This document shows positions 14,215 to 21,943 of a stretch of 64,000 bases of DNA, piece by piece. A model generated the notes under the pieces. The model saw only the letters and a list, made by a program, of their open reading frames with translations. It was not told the origin of the DNA and made no database searches. Location of the stretch: positions 1 to 64,000 of the forward strand of contig JAKACB010000001.1 of NCBI GenBank assembly GCA_021796445.1. Reading direction: 5' to 3'. The translations under genes and the position numbers were made by a program. The DNA comes from Nanobdellota archaeon. GTDB taxonomy: Archaea; Nanoarchaeota; Nanoarchaeia; Parvarchaeales; Parvarchaeaceae. The first letter of the stretch is position 1. Each line of letters starts with the position of its first letter.

Positions 14215-17114
14215 TATTTACCTAACTTCAGCGTATTGACTATTTCTTTTATAATCAATGCCGCTTCACTCGGTTCAATATTTCTTGACAATAATTCTTT
14301 TATTAGTTCTCTCTTTATAATCCTTTCTTGCTTAGGATTTGTCTGCCAGTGAGGAAAGTCCGCACTTAATTTATCGAATAATACCGCGAGGTCTTCTGAT
14401 TTATTTATTGTCTTCTGTTTCAAGATCCAATATACCGTGAAAGCCTGTGTATTAAACCCTCGCTCATTTTGTGAGTGTTTAGCTGAATTAATTTCTGTCA
14501 CAAGATCTTTCATTTTTGTTAGCGTGTCTTTTGTGCTAAGCAAATTATCATTATGGGCTTTAGCTATTTGTTGTGCTCTTTCTCCGATAGATAATAAATA
14601 TGGTGCATTAGTGATATTGTCCAAAACAAAGGCCCTAACACTTACTAAAAGATTATACACTTTTTCTTCTTCCGAAGCATTTATACTAGTTAAAGTTTGT
14701 AAGGTGTGTTCATTTATATCGTAAGTATTCAATTTTTCCGGTAATTTTGTACTGGTAGTCTGCCTTTTAACCAGAGTAGCGGTTTTTCGTCCAAAATCTT
14801 TGTCTGGAGAAAACCCGGTGCCAAATGCCTCTTTTAATACGCGGTAAATCCTTGCTAAATTCTCTTGGTCGTCTAAATAAACCCTAAGGAAGTCATCTGG
14901 TGATAAAATTTCATATATATCTTTTAACTCTTCGTATATTTCGAAGAATTTCTGTCTCTCTTTCTCATCTGAAAATATTTTAAGGATATATTCTACTGCT
15001 TTGTCCCTAGAATATGTATTTATAGGTTTCAGATAAGCCAGTTTTACTGTTGACATAAGTTTTGAATACCTTAATTTTAATATCTCTAAATCTTGTACAA
15101 CGGCTTCTATATCATTTACATCTTTTGAATCAAACGCCAAGGCACTTTTAAGATTACCAAATAGACCTATGAAATCGATTACTAGACCACAAATTTTCTT
15201 ATGCCCATTCTCCTCATAAGGCCTGTTTATCCTAGCTATAGCTTGCAAAAGAACATGATCTCTCATTGGTTTGTCTAAATACATGCAATAAAGGATTGGC
15301 GCATCAAAACCTGTGAGTAGCTTGTCTGTAACAATTAAGATTTTTGGTTTATCAGCCGAATTCTGGAACTTCTTTCTTACGACCTTTTCCTCTTCTTCGG
15401 TCTTGTGAAAAGCCTTCATCTCTACATTATCTTCGTAAAATGAACTCATTATTACTTCTGAATAATCCTTTGGCAGAAACTTGTCCAACGCCTTTTTGTA
15501 CATTACGCAGGCTTCTCTATCGACTGTAACCAGAAAAGCCTTGTATCCTAATGGTTCTACATTGCTTTTAAAGTGGTTTGCCACAAATTCCGCGATTTTC
15601 TTGACCCTAACCTCATTCTTTAGCATATTACAAAGAGTTACCTGTTTGCGTAGTACAGAATTCAATTCTTCTACATCAGAAACCCCTTCAGCTTCCTTTA
15701 GACTTAGAAATTCTTTTTCTAGGACGCCTCTTTTTACAAGCAATTTATTTGATGCAATTGAATATTTTAATGGGAGTGTAGTCCCGTCTTCTATAGACTC
15801 CTTTATTCCATATTTATCGAGATATCCATTTTTATCGTCTCTTCCGAATATTGTGAAAGTGTTTGTGCCTTTAAAGGTTCTCATGACCGGAGTACCAGTA
15901 AAACCAATGTAAGTCGCATTCGGTATCGCGCCCATCATGTAATTCCCAAACTTACCACGTGTACTTCTGTGCGCTTCATCAATCAGTACATAAATGTTTT
16001 TATTCATGCAAAGCTTTTGGGGCATTCCTTCAAATTTGTGTATTGTCGTCACTATCAAACCGCGATGCTCTTCTTTCAATAGTCTTTGTAAATGTTCTTT
16101 TGTTTCTGCTACTTCTATATTTTCAAATCCGACTGCGACAAGATTATTGAAAAGTTGAGACTCCAATTCATTTCTATCTACGACCATTATTATTGTTGGG
16201 TTCTTGAATGTCGGGTCTAGAATTAATTTTTTGGCTGCCACTATCATAGTATATGTTTTTCCCGAGCCCTGGGTGTGCCAGATTAGTCCGCGTTTCTTAT
16301 TGGAATCTGCCCTAGCATAAATTTTATTAACTGCCCTCATTTGATGTGGTCTAAAGATTACTTTCTTTAATTCTCCGTCTTTCTCCGGAAAAAGTATAAA
16401 ATCTTCTATAAGTTTAATTATTCTAGTTTCCTCGAAGAAACTTTTTACTAACAATTCAAAACGGTCAAAATTGCTAGATTGTTCTTCTTTCCAGTTTAGT
16501 AAGGCAGTTCTAGAAGTATTCCACGTCGGCCCATAAAAAAAGTGTATAAGATCTGTAAGCTGAAAGGACTGCATAACAGTCATCAGCTCCGGCGTCTCCT
16601 CATGGTATCTGCGTATTTGGTCAAAAGACATAGAAATCGCTTCCGATTTGTTGGCGGCCTTTGTTTCTACTATTAAGGTAGGAATACCATTAATAAAGAA
16701 TACGATGTCTGGCCTGTTTCTGTACCTGCCATTTGTGTAAGAGAATTCTTCAGTAACGTGAAAAGTGTTTCTTTGTATATTTGAAAAGTCAATAAACTGT
16801 ATATTTCTTTCCCTTCTTTCTTCTGGAACAAAAATAGATTTTAATCCTCTTAAATGTTCCCAAACTACCAAATTACCACGAATATTTGGTGCTGCCGTTT
16901 CTATACGCTTTATTACGTCTTGGATCATGTTACCATCTATAAAAGATGAATTAAGCTTAACCATTTGCTTTTGAAATACTTCTTTAAGAATAAGACCGGT
17001 TTCTCCACCCCTTAATCTTAGCGCCTCTTCTTGATCTAAGTATTGCCATCCAATTTCTTTGGCGTATTTTATAATCTGATCTTGCACTGCAGGACGCTCA
17101 TTGCCTATTAACAT
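14214..17114 (-). CDS. hsdR: Type I restriction enzyme, R (endonuclease/translocase) subunit
   Basis: About 966 residues from the ATG at 17114 (a longer frame starts at 17138). The N-terminal nuclease core shows RPDIVFFINGIPTLIVETKA, with the ExK pair of the PD-(D/E)xK site. The SF2 motor has TQGSGKT (Walker A), LIDEAHR (DEAH box), and FTGTP (motif III). Later come LLTGFDAP and QAIARINRPYEE (motifs V and VI). It cuts unmodified DNA after ATP-driven translocation, in complex with HsdM and HsdS. It overlaps the end of hsdS by 17 bases. All motifs are intact, so it is probably functional. Confidence 0.95.
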   Translation of the reverse strand: MLIGNERPAVQDQIIKYAKEIGWQYLDQEEALRLRGGETGLILKEVFQKQMVKLNSSFIDGNMIQDVIKRIETAAPNIRGNLVVWEHLRGLKSIFVPEERRERNIQFIDFSNIQRNTFHVTEEFSYTNGRYRNRPDIVFFINGIPTLIVETKAANKSEAISMSFDQIRRYHEETPELMTVMQSFQLTDLIHFFYGPTWNTSRTALLNWKEEQSSNFDRFELLVKSFFEETRIIKLIEDFILFPEKDGELKKVIFRPHQMRAVNKIYARADSNKKRGLIWHTQGSGKTYTMIVAAKKLILDPTFKNPTIIMVVDRNELESQLFNNLVAVGFENIEVAETKEHLQRLLKEEHRGLIVTTIHKFEGMPQKLCMNKNIYVLIDEAHRSTRGKFGNYMMGAIPNATYIGFTGTPVMRTFKGTNTFTIFGRDDKNGYLDKYGIKESIEDGTTLPLKYSIASNKLLVKRGVLEKEFLSLKEAEGVSDVEELNSVLRKQVTLCNMLKNEVRVKKIAEFVANHFKSNVEPLGYKAFLVTVDREACVMYKKALDKFLPKDYSEVIMSSFYEDNVEMKAFHKTEEEEKVVRKKFQNSADKPKILIVTDKLLTGFDAPILYCMYLDKPMRDHVLLQAIARINRPYEENGHKKICGLVIDFIGLFGNLKSALAFDSKDVNDIEAVVQDLEILKLRYSKLMSTVKLAYLKPINTYSRDKAVEYILKIFSDEKERQKFFEIYEELKDIYEILSPDDFLRVYLDDQENLARIYRVLKEAFGTGFSPDKDFGRKTATLVKRQTTSTKLPEKLNTYDINEHTLQTLTSINASEEEKVYNLLVSVRAFVLDNITNAPYLLSIGERAQQIAKAHNDNLLSTKDTLTKMKDLVTEINSAKHSQNERGFNTQAFTVYWILKQKTINKSEDLAVLFDKLSADFPHWQTNPKQERIIKRELIKELLSRNIEPSEAALIIKEIVNTLKLGK

Positions 17115-18345
17115 TATCTGAAACCTCCAAATTATCAATTTTTATTCCGTTGTTTATAAGTTTATTTAATAAAATCCCAAAAATTTGTTTTAAAATGAAT
17201 CTTTGCGTTTCATTCAAAAAAAGTTTTTCATCCAATTTGAAAAGTATCGATACTATTCTTTCTTGTTTATCTAGTTTAGGCAAGAACAGAGGAATATTGC
17301 CAATGAGAACCTTATTTAATCCACCGCGATCTTTATCCCCAGTCATGTTTCGTATATAGGTGTATAGTTTTGTTAAATAATAGTACAAGTACATGTAATT
17401 AACTTCCTTATCAGGGACTAAACATACTACAGACTGATTACAACTACACTCAAATTCTAATGGTGCACAGGTACCTCTGGTTTTTCCTTGCCCTGCTAAA
17501 GCAATAACAACGGATTTTTTAGGTAAAAGCTTGGCATTAGAATTTTTAAGTCCGATATCTGAAATGTATGTTTTAACAGAATAAATTGGTTTTCCCTGGA
17601 TGTCGCCTGATCTCATCCACGGTATTTCTTTCGGCTGCCAATATTCCTTTACTTTCGTATCAGGAGTACCCCCCGTCAAAATTTTACAATGGTCACTTAT
17701 TTTTTCTTCGGTCCAATCTGATGGCAATTTTTCTAATGCGGTTTCTTTAAATTCTTTATGGCCAATACCTTCAATAAATAATTTACGCATCATCGCTTTT
17801 TTCAATAGTTTTACAACAACTACTATTTTTTCTTGAAGGTCTATTGCTCTTTCTATCGTAGATAAAATGTAAACTATTCTATTTTGTTCTTCTAATGATG
17901 GAATAGGAACGTCAATATGCTTTAAAGCGCTACTAGCATGTTTTATGGTTATTCCTTGAGAGTATTCTGCTATTTTATCTTGAACAATATTACTCTTTAA
18001 TATGAAATATAAAAAGTTATAATTTATATCCGTACTTTTTAAAACAACTTTTCTTATCCCAGAAGAATAAGCACCCATCAAATCTTTTCTTACAATCCCA
18101 GGACTACCGTCAAGTACTATTAGGATATCTCCCGTTTTACAAAGTTTTAGTCCTTCCAAACTTCTATTTGTATACAGAATGTCGGTTCTGCTCTTAGACA
18201 TATCTACAACACGAATGAATCTGATACCAATCATATTCCTGTTATAAGATGCACTTCCGGGCTCCCTCCCCCTTTCAAAAATAGCTATCTTTTCTATTTT
18301 TTTATAATGCCAATCTCGATTTGATTTAATTTTATTTTGTGCCAT
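17098..18345 (-). CDS. hsdS: Type I restriction-modification, S (specificity) subunit
   Basis: 415 residues in the standard two-half layout. Two variable target-recognition domains (about 10-150 and 205-365) are each followed by a conserved helical spacer. The spacers carry PIPSLEEQNRIVYILSTIE and PKLDKQERIVSILFKLDE-like sequences. The second half has KLPSDWTEEKISD and TGGTPDTKVKEYW, typical of HsdS. It recognises the split DNA site and bridges HsdM and HsdR. The gene lies 3 bases after hsdM. Only one hsdS copy is present, and I saw no inverted repeats of the kind used for specificity switching. The recognised site cannot be read from the sequence. Confidence 0.93.
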   Translation of the reverse strand: MAQNKIKSNRDWHYKKIEKIAIFERGREPGSASYNRNMIGIRFIRVVDMSKSRTDILYTNRSLEGLKLCKTGDILIVLDGSPGIVRKDLMGAYSSGIRKVVLKSTDINYNFLYFILKSNIVQDKIAEYSQGITIKHASSALKHIDVPIPSLEEQNRIVYILSTIERAIDLQEKIVVVVKLLKKAMMRKLFIEGIGHKEFKETALEKLPSDWTEEKISDHCKILTGGTPDTKVKEYWQPKEIPWMRSGDIQGKPIYSVKTYISDIGLKNSNAKLLPKKSVVIALAGQGKTRGTCAPLEFECSCNQSVVCLVPDKEVNYMYLYYYLTKLYTYIRNMTGDKDRGGLNKVLIGNIPLFLPKLDKQERIVSILFKLDEKLFLNETQRFILKQIFGILLNKLINNGIKIDNLEVSDNVNRQ

Positions 18346-18348
18346 AGT

Positions 18349-19881
18349 TTACTTTAAATTTAATTTTTTGAAAATTGTCGTTAATTCCAAGTCTATTCTA
18401 GATCTTTCTTTCTCTAATTTATCTAATTCTATTATTAGTTCTTCGATTGGTGGTAAATTTTCATCGGCTTCTTGCATTACAAATCTAGAAGGGCTCAAAT
18501 TATAATCTCCATTTCTTAACTCTTCTAATCTTAAAATCTTACTTATATTTTCTTCCTCTTTCCAATTTTTATATGCTTGGGTAAGAAAAGTTATATCTTC
18601 ATCTCTGAGGAAGTTCTTAGGTCTCCCCTTTTCACATAGTTTAGAGGCATTTATCAGTAAAATCTGATTTTTATGTCTTTTATTTTTGTTTATTATAATT
18701 ATTGCACCGGCAGAAGATGTATTGTAGAATAAATTATCGGGCAATAAAATTACCGCTTCAATTAAGTCTTTCTCAATAAATGCTTTTCTTATCGCCTTTT
18801 CTTTATCAGACTCGCCTCCTCCGGAGCCCCTGGAAAGGGCGCCGGTATCTATTATAACGGAGAGTTTTCCATCATCTTTTAGAGATGCAAACATGTGCTG
18901 TATCCACCCCCAATCTGCATGCGAATTTGGAGGATAACCAAATGCAAATCTGTTGTAAAGGTCTCCTTCATAAACGGTTTGATCAAATTTTTGATTCCAC
19001 ATAGGATTAGCTAGTACTTTGTCGAATTTTTTGAGACTCCCATTATCTTCTTTGAAAGCAGGCCTATTCATTGTATCACCAATGGCTATCTCAGCGGACA
19101 TGTCGTGCATAAATGCATTAATCTTCGCCATTGCGTATGTTGGTGGATTTATTTCCTGTCCATAATACTTAGGCTGTTTTATTTTTGGTTTATTGTCATA
19201 TTTTTCGATAAATCTATCATTGCACTTAACAAGAAGGCCCGCGGTTCCGCAAGTCGGATCATAAATTTCGTCGCCGGGTTGGGGATCTATTAAGCAGCTC
19301 ATAAGCTTAGCGACTGTTGGAGGCGTATAAAATTCGCCAGCACTTTGGCCAGAACCTTCGGCAAATTTCCTAAGAAGGTATTCGTATGCGCGTCCAAGAA
19401 GGTCTGTATCTACATCTTTTAAGCCGAGTCTTTTTCTATTTAAAATTTCAACCAGTTTGCGCAAACTCGCATCGCTTATTGTTCTTTGACCGGATGTGGA
19501 TTGGTTAAAATCTATCACGTCAACTACTCCTTCTAATCTAGGATTTTCTCTTGCCAACAATCTCATAGCATCTGTTATATACTCGCCTAAATTGGTTGTT
19601 TGCCTGGTTATGTTATCCCATAATGCCTTTTCTGGAACAAAAAACCTTACAAGAGAGTGATCTGCATCGACTAATTTTTTTGCTATTTTCCTGTCCTTAT
19701 TTAAGTTATTAAGTTCGTCTTCAAATACATCCGATAACCTCTTTAAGAAGATTAGGGGCAGAATGAAATCTTTATACTTTGAAGCATCTATTTCTCCCCG
19801 TATAGAGCATGCCGCTTCCCACAACCAATTTTCTAGGCTTCTACCATTATTGGAGGAAGTATCCTTTTCTTTACTTGCCAT
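18349..19881 (-). CDS. hsdM: Type I restriction-modification, M (adenine methyltransferase) subunit
   Basis: 510 residues. The N-terminal HsdM_N helical domain shows LENWLWEAACSIRG and FILPLIFLKRLSD. The catalytic part has AGEFYTPPTVAKLM, DPTCGTAGLL (SAM motif I) and ANPMWNQKF. The last is the NPPF-type motif IV in the NPMW form seen in one HsdM subgroup, followed by ADWGWIQHM. It methylates adenine at the site chosen by HsdS. GAGGT precedes the start. Its first codons overlap the small RHH-like gene by 11 bases, so it is second in the operon. Confidence 0.95.
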   Translation of the reverse strand: MASKEKDTSSNNGRSLENWLWEAACSIRGEIDASKYKDFILPLIFLKRLSDVFEDELNNLNKDRKIAKKLVDADHSLVRFFVPEKALWDNITRQTTNLGEYITDAMRLLARENPRLEGVVDVIDFNQSTSGQRTISDASLRKLVEILNRKRLGLKDVDTDLLGRAYEYLLRKFAEGSGQSAGEFYTPPTVAKLMSCLIDPQPGDEIYDPTCGTAGLLVKCNDRFIEKYDNKPKIKQPKYYGQEINPPTYAMAKINAFMHDMSAEIAIGDTMNRPAFKEDNGSLKKFDKVLANPMWNQKFDQTVYEGDLYNRFAFGYPPNSHADWGWIQHMFASLKDDGKLSVIIDTGALSRGSGGGESDKEKAIRKAFIEKDLIEAVILLPDNLFYNTSSAGAIIIINKNKRHKNQILLINASKLCEKGRPKNFLRDEDITFLTQAYKNWKEEENISKILRLEELRNGDYNLSPSRFVMQEADENLPPIEELIIELDKLEKERSRIDLELTTIFKKLNLK

Positions 19882-20086
19882 TACTATTTTTTACCTCGTT
19901 TTCTTCATTTTTATCAATGTAATCATTATCAAATAACCAAGAAGCAACAATTTTACTTATTACATCCGGAGCGCTACGGCCGTAGCCAGCACCTACTAAA
20001 CTTTTTATAATCTCTATCTGTTTTTTTGTAAAAGACGCTGCAACTCTCTTACTTTTTTGCTTGTTTGCTACCCTCTTTTCAACCAT
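19871..20086 (-). CDS. Small RHH-like DNA-binding protein heading the hsd operon
   Basis: 71 residues. The stretch RVAASFTKKQIEIIKSLVGAG followed by SAPDVISKIVASWL fits a ribbon-helix-helix pattern (one strand, two helices). The N-terminus is very basic and the tail is charged. It overlaps hsdM by 11 bases, so it is translated with the operon and may autoregulate it. Control of R-M expression during establishment in a new host would be a sensible role, but that is inference. Confidence 0.6.
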   Translation of the reverse strand: MVEKRVANKQKSKRVAASFTKKQIEIIKSLVGAGYGRSAPDVISKIVASWLFDNDYIDKNEENEVKNSNGK

Positions 20087-20159
20087 TTACGTTACCTAAA
20101 TGTGTTATTTTATTACCATTTGATGCTAATGTAGCACATATTAATTACAGTTAATATAC

Positions 20160-20169
20160 CTATATAAAG
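20160..20169 (+). promoter_or_regulatory. TATA-like element for the small ORF
   Basis: CTATATAAAG lies in the divergent region between the RHH-like gene and the 61-residue frame, 37-70 bases before its possible starts. A short palindrome, GATACATATATGTATC, follows at 20177-20192. Confidence 0.35.
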
Positions 20170-20229
20170 CTTTAATGATACATATATGTATCAAATTAGT
20201 AATAAGTGTGCAGAGAATACGTTGCAGAT

Positions 20230-20415
20230 ATGGACTATAAAGAGTGGCTTAACGAAACGGAGCTTACTGCAAATAAAATGGTTACATTTCAGAAGAGTTA
20301 TAAGTGCAATAAACCAGAATGTGAAGGTGATGATTATTGTATTCATCTGCGTAAAGCCAAAACTAGAAAATTCAAAAAAGAAATAATTAGGATGCTCGCA
20401 GACTTAATTAGATAG
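20230..20415 (+). CDS. Small Cys-containing island protein, 61 aa
   Basis: From the ATG at 20230; a GTG at 20206 would add eight residues. It contains CNKPEC and a third Cys (DDYCIHLRK), then a strongly basic end. This could be a small zinc-binding fold but matches no family I know. It converges on the TGT-like gene, the two stops overlapping by 12 bases. It has its own TATA-like element. It may be an antitoxin-size regulator or a spurious frame. Confidence 0.4.
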   Translation: MDYKEWLNETELTANKMVTFQKSYKCNKPECEGDDYCIHLRKAKTRKFKKEIIRMLADLIR

Positions 20416-21582
20416 CGGATTAGAAAGTATCGCTACTTTGAACACCCTCTCCATTAGTTTCGCGGCGTCTGCTTTCTTCTGTAAATGTGATTTGAGCGAC
20501 CCTTGTATAGTTTCCTGTCTGCATTTTAATAGTTCCATGTTTGTAACTAAACTGTCATGCATACGATTGGCAGTTATAAACAACTGCGCCCCATTATAGG
20601 CTTTTCTAAATTCTGTTTTTGTATAGTCTTTATCGACTGCGCAGCATTGTATTTTTTCATCTGAACTATAAAGACTATCAAACTGCCTGAATTTCCAAGT
20701 GTTGGGATCAAGTCGTTTTATTGGTTTGTGCATAATCGCCTTTATATCATCTTTGTCTATGCGAAATCTACTTTGTAAAGAGAACGAATCTGCGCCGCTT
20801 AGAACTAGAGCTAGCATTACGTAAATGTCATTTTTAGGAAAAGTGCGCGGTACTTCAGATAGATGAATAAACAAATTATTCTCAGCAATCTTTTTCAAAT
20901 AGCGATAATTTTCAATGTTGTCTATTACGGAAGCAAACTTTAGGATTACACCCTTTATACCTAATTCATTAATAGCATTTATTTTTGCGATAAATTTGTC
21001 GGTTCTCATTGCTAAATCTATTCTTGGGAATAGTTCCAAGTGTTGTTTCTCTTCGTCCTTTTGGGTCTCTTCATATGTTTGTAATAATGCTCTAGCGTCG
21101 TTTAGTCGGCCCTTAAATTCTTCTGCTGTTGAAGACGGTTTTTCATCTAATACGGTAATTACCTTAAAACCTGCTTGTAGCTGAATGTCCATCAAAACAT
21201 TATTCGTTTTCTCAGGTATTACAACCAATCTGCTCTTTTCATTTCTGCTAATGGCGGGATCAAAAATGTTTAGTTTACCGTCGGTAACTTGTTTTTTTAA
21301 TTGTCTTAGATGGTTCTGACTAGCATTTCCATTGTGCAGCGCTGCTAATTGTTCAGTATTATAAGAATAATTAATAGCAAATGGTAGATTTGATAATTCA
21401 TCAAAGCCGCTCTTAAACAACCCTATTTGTTTCAATTTATCAAAATTGCTTCTATCAGAATTTGTAAAAGCACGAACTGGTGTAAGTATATCTTCAGCTC
21501 TTTCTCCGGAAAAAGCCAACCTTCCCGTTCTCATACCTAGAGGATTGATATTTTCTATTTTGAATGATAATTTAGATGTCAT
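20404..21582 (-). CDS. tRNA-guanine transglycosylase-like protein (DpdA-like?)
   Basis: 392 residues. By eye its order of elements follows archaeal TGT: RTGRLAF near 18-24, TPVRAF near 34-39, a barrel strand with LDEKPSSTAEEF near 145-156, ENYRYLKKIAE near 224-234, FIHLSEVPR near 238-246, ALVLSGADSFS near 258-268 (compare ALGADLFDS). A C-terminal CCAVDKDYTKTEF ... ITANRMHDSLVTNMELLKCRQETI then resembles the TGT zinc-site and HN-helix region. The nucleophile Asp position reads Ser and zinc Cys residues are missing, so it is diverged and may act differently. TGT-like DpdA proteins insert 7-deazaguanines into DNA in some islands and phages. It starts coupled (TAATG) to the winged-helix gene. Confidence 0.5.
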   Translation of the reverse strand: MTSKLSFKIENINPLGMRTGRLAFSGERAEDILTPVRAFTNSDRSNFDKLKQIGLFKSGFDELSNLPFAINYSYNTEQLAALHNGNASQNHLRQLKKQVTDGKLNIFDPAISRNEKSRLVVIPEKTNNVLMDIQLQAGFKVITVLDEKPSSTAEEFKGRLNDARALLQTYEETQKDEEKQHLELFPRIDLAMRTDKFIAKINAINELGIKGVILKFASVIDNIENYRYLKKIAENNLFIHLSEVPRTFPKNDIYVMLALVLSGADSFSLQSRFRIDKDDIKAIMHKPIKRLDPNTWKFRQFDSLYSSDEKIQCCAVDKDYTKTEFRKAYNGAQLFITANRMHDSLVTNMELLKCRQETIQGSLKSHLQKKADAAKLMERVFKVAILSNPLSN

Positions 21583-21866
21583 TAATCCTCCACTTTTACG
21601 TGCAACAATATAGCTTCTACACTTTTAGGTTTTGAAATCTTATATATTGCTTTTGGCGGATTACCAACTTCTTTTCTTACAGTAATCCAGCCCAATTTTA
21701 CCAGCTTGGACAACGCAGAGGATATTATCCTAGGGTCGTCGTCCTTTAGCACGGCAGTAGCGTCATCGAACCTGAATTCCTTGTCTTTGAATTCCATCCA
21801 TAATTTCTTTATACGCCTAAGTGCCCACATCGGCGGCAACTCTAATTCTTCGTCGTTCATATACAT
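21582..21866 (-). CDS. Winged-helix protein coupled to the TGT-like gene
   Basis: 94 residues (a second ATG at 21860 gives 92). The pattern RRIKKLWMEFKDKEFRFDDATAVL then PRIISSALSKLVKLGWI and a basic beta wing (VRKEVGNPPKAIYKI) indicate a winged helix. Its stop overlaps the TGT-like start as TAATG. It is divergent from the transposase gene across 77 bases holding two inverted repeats. It is therefore a good candidate for a repressor of itself and perhaps of the transposase. Confidence 0.65.
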   Translation of the reverse strand: MYMNDEELELPPMWALRRIKKLWMEFKDKEFRFDDATAVLKDDDPRIISSALSKLVKLGWITVRKEVGNPPKAIYKISKPKSVEAILLHVKVED

Positions 21867-21880
21867 ATTATTAATGAACG
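21854..21880. promoter_or_regulatory. Inverted repeat over the winged-helix start
   Basis: CGTTCAT (21854-21860) and ATGAACG (21874-21880) form perfect 7-base arms around 13 bases, covering both possible start codons of the winged-helix gene. It could be an operator or an mRNA hairpin. Confidence 0.4.
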
Positions 21881-21916
21881 AAAAGTATTTATACTTTCTC
21901 TTGTATAATATGTGTA

Positions 21917-21931
21917 TTAACGAATCGTTAA
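21917..21931. promoter_or_regulatory. 15-base palindrome upstream of the transposase
   Basis: TTAACGAATCGTTAA is perfectly symmetric around one central base and lies 12 bases before the transposase ATG. It shares AACGAA with the inverted repeat at 21874-21882. It is a likely operator for a dimeric regulator, plausibly the divergent winged-helix protein. Confidence 0.45.
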
Positions 21932-21943
21932 TTCACGTATAAT

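Noticed and set aside
17098..18345. Invertible hsdS cassette
   Set aside because: Only one hsdS gene, no partial second copy, no recombinase gene and no inverted repeats within the gene were noticed.
20186..20386. 66-residue plus-strand frame
   Set aside because: It lies in another frame over the 61-residue Cys-containing frame and has no better start signal; only one of the two can be real.
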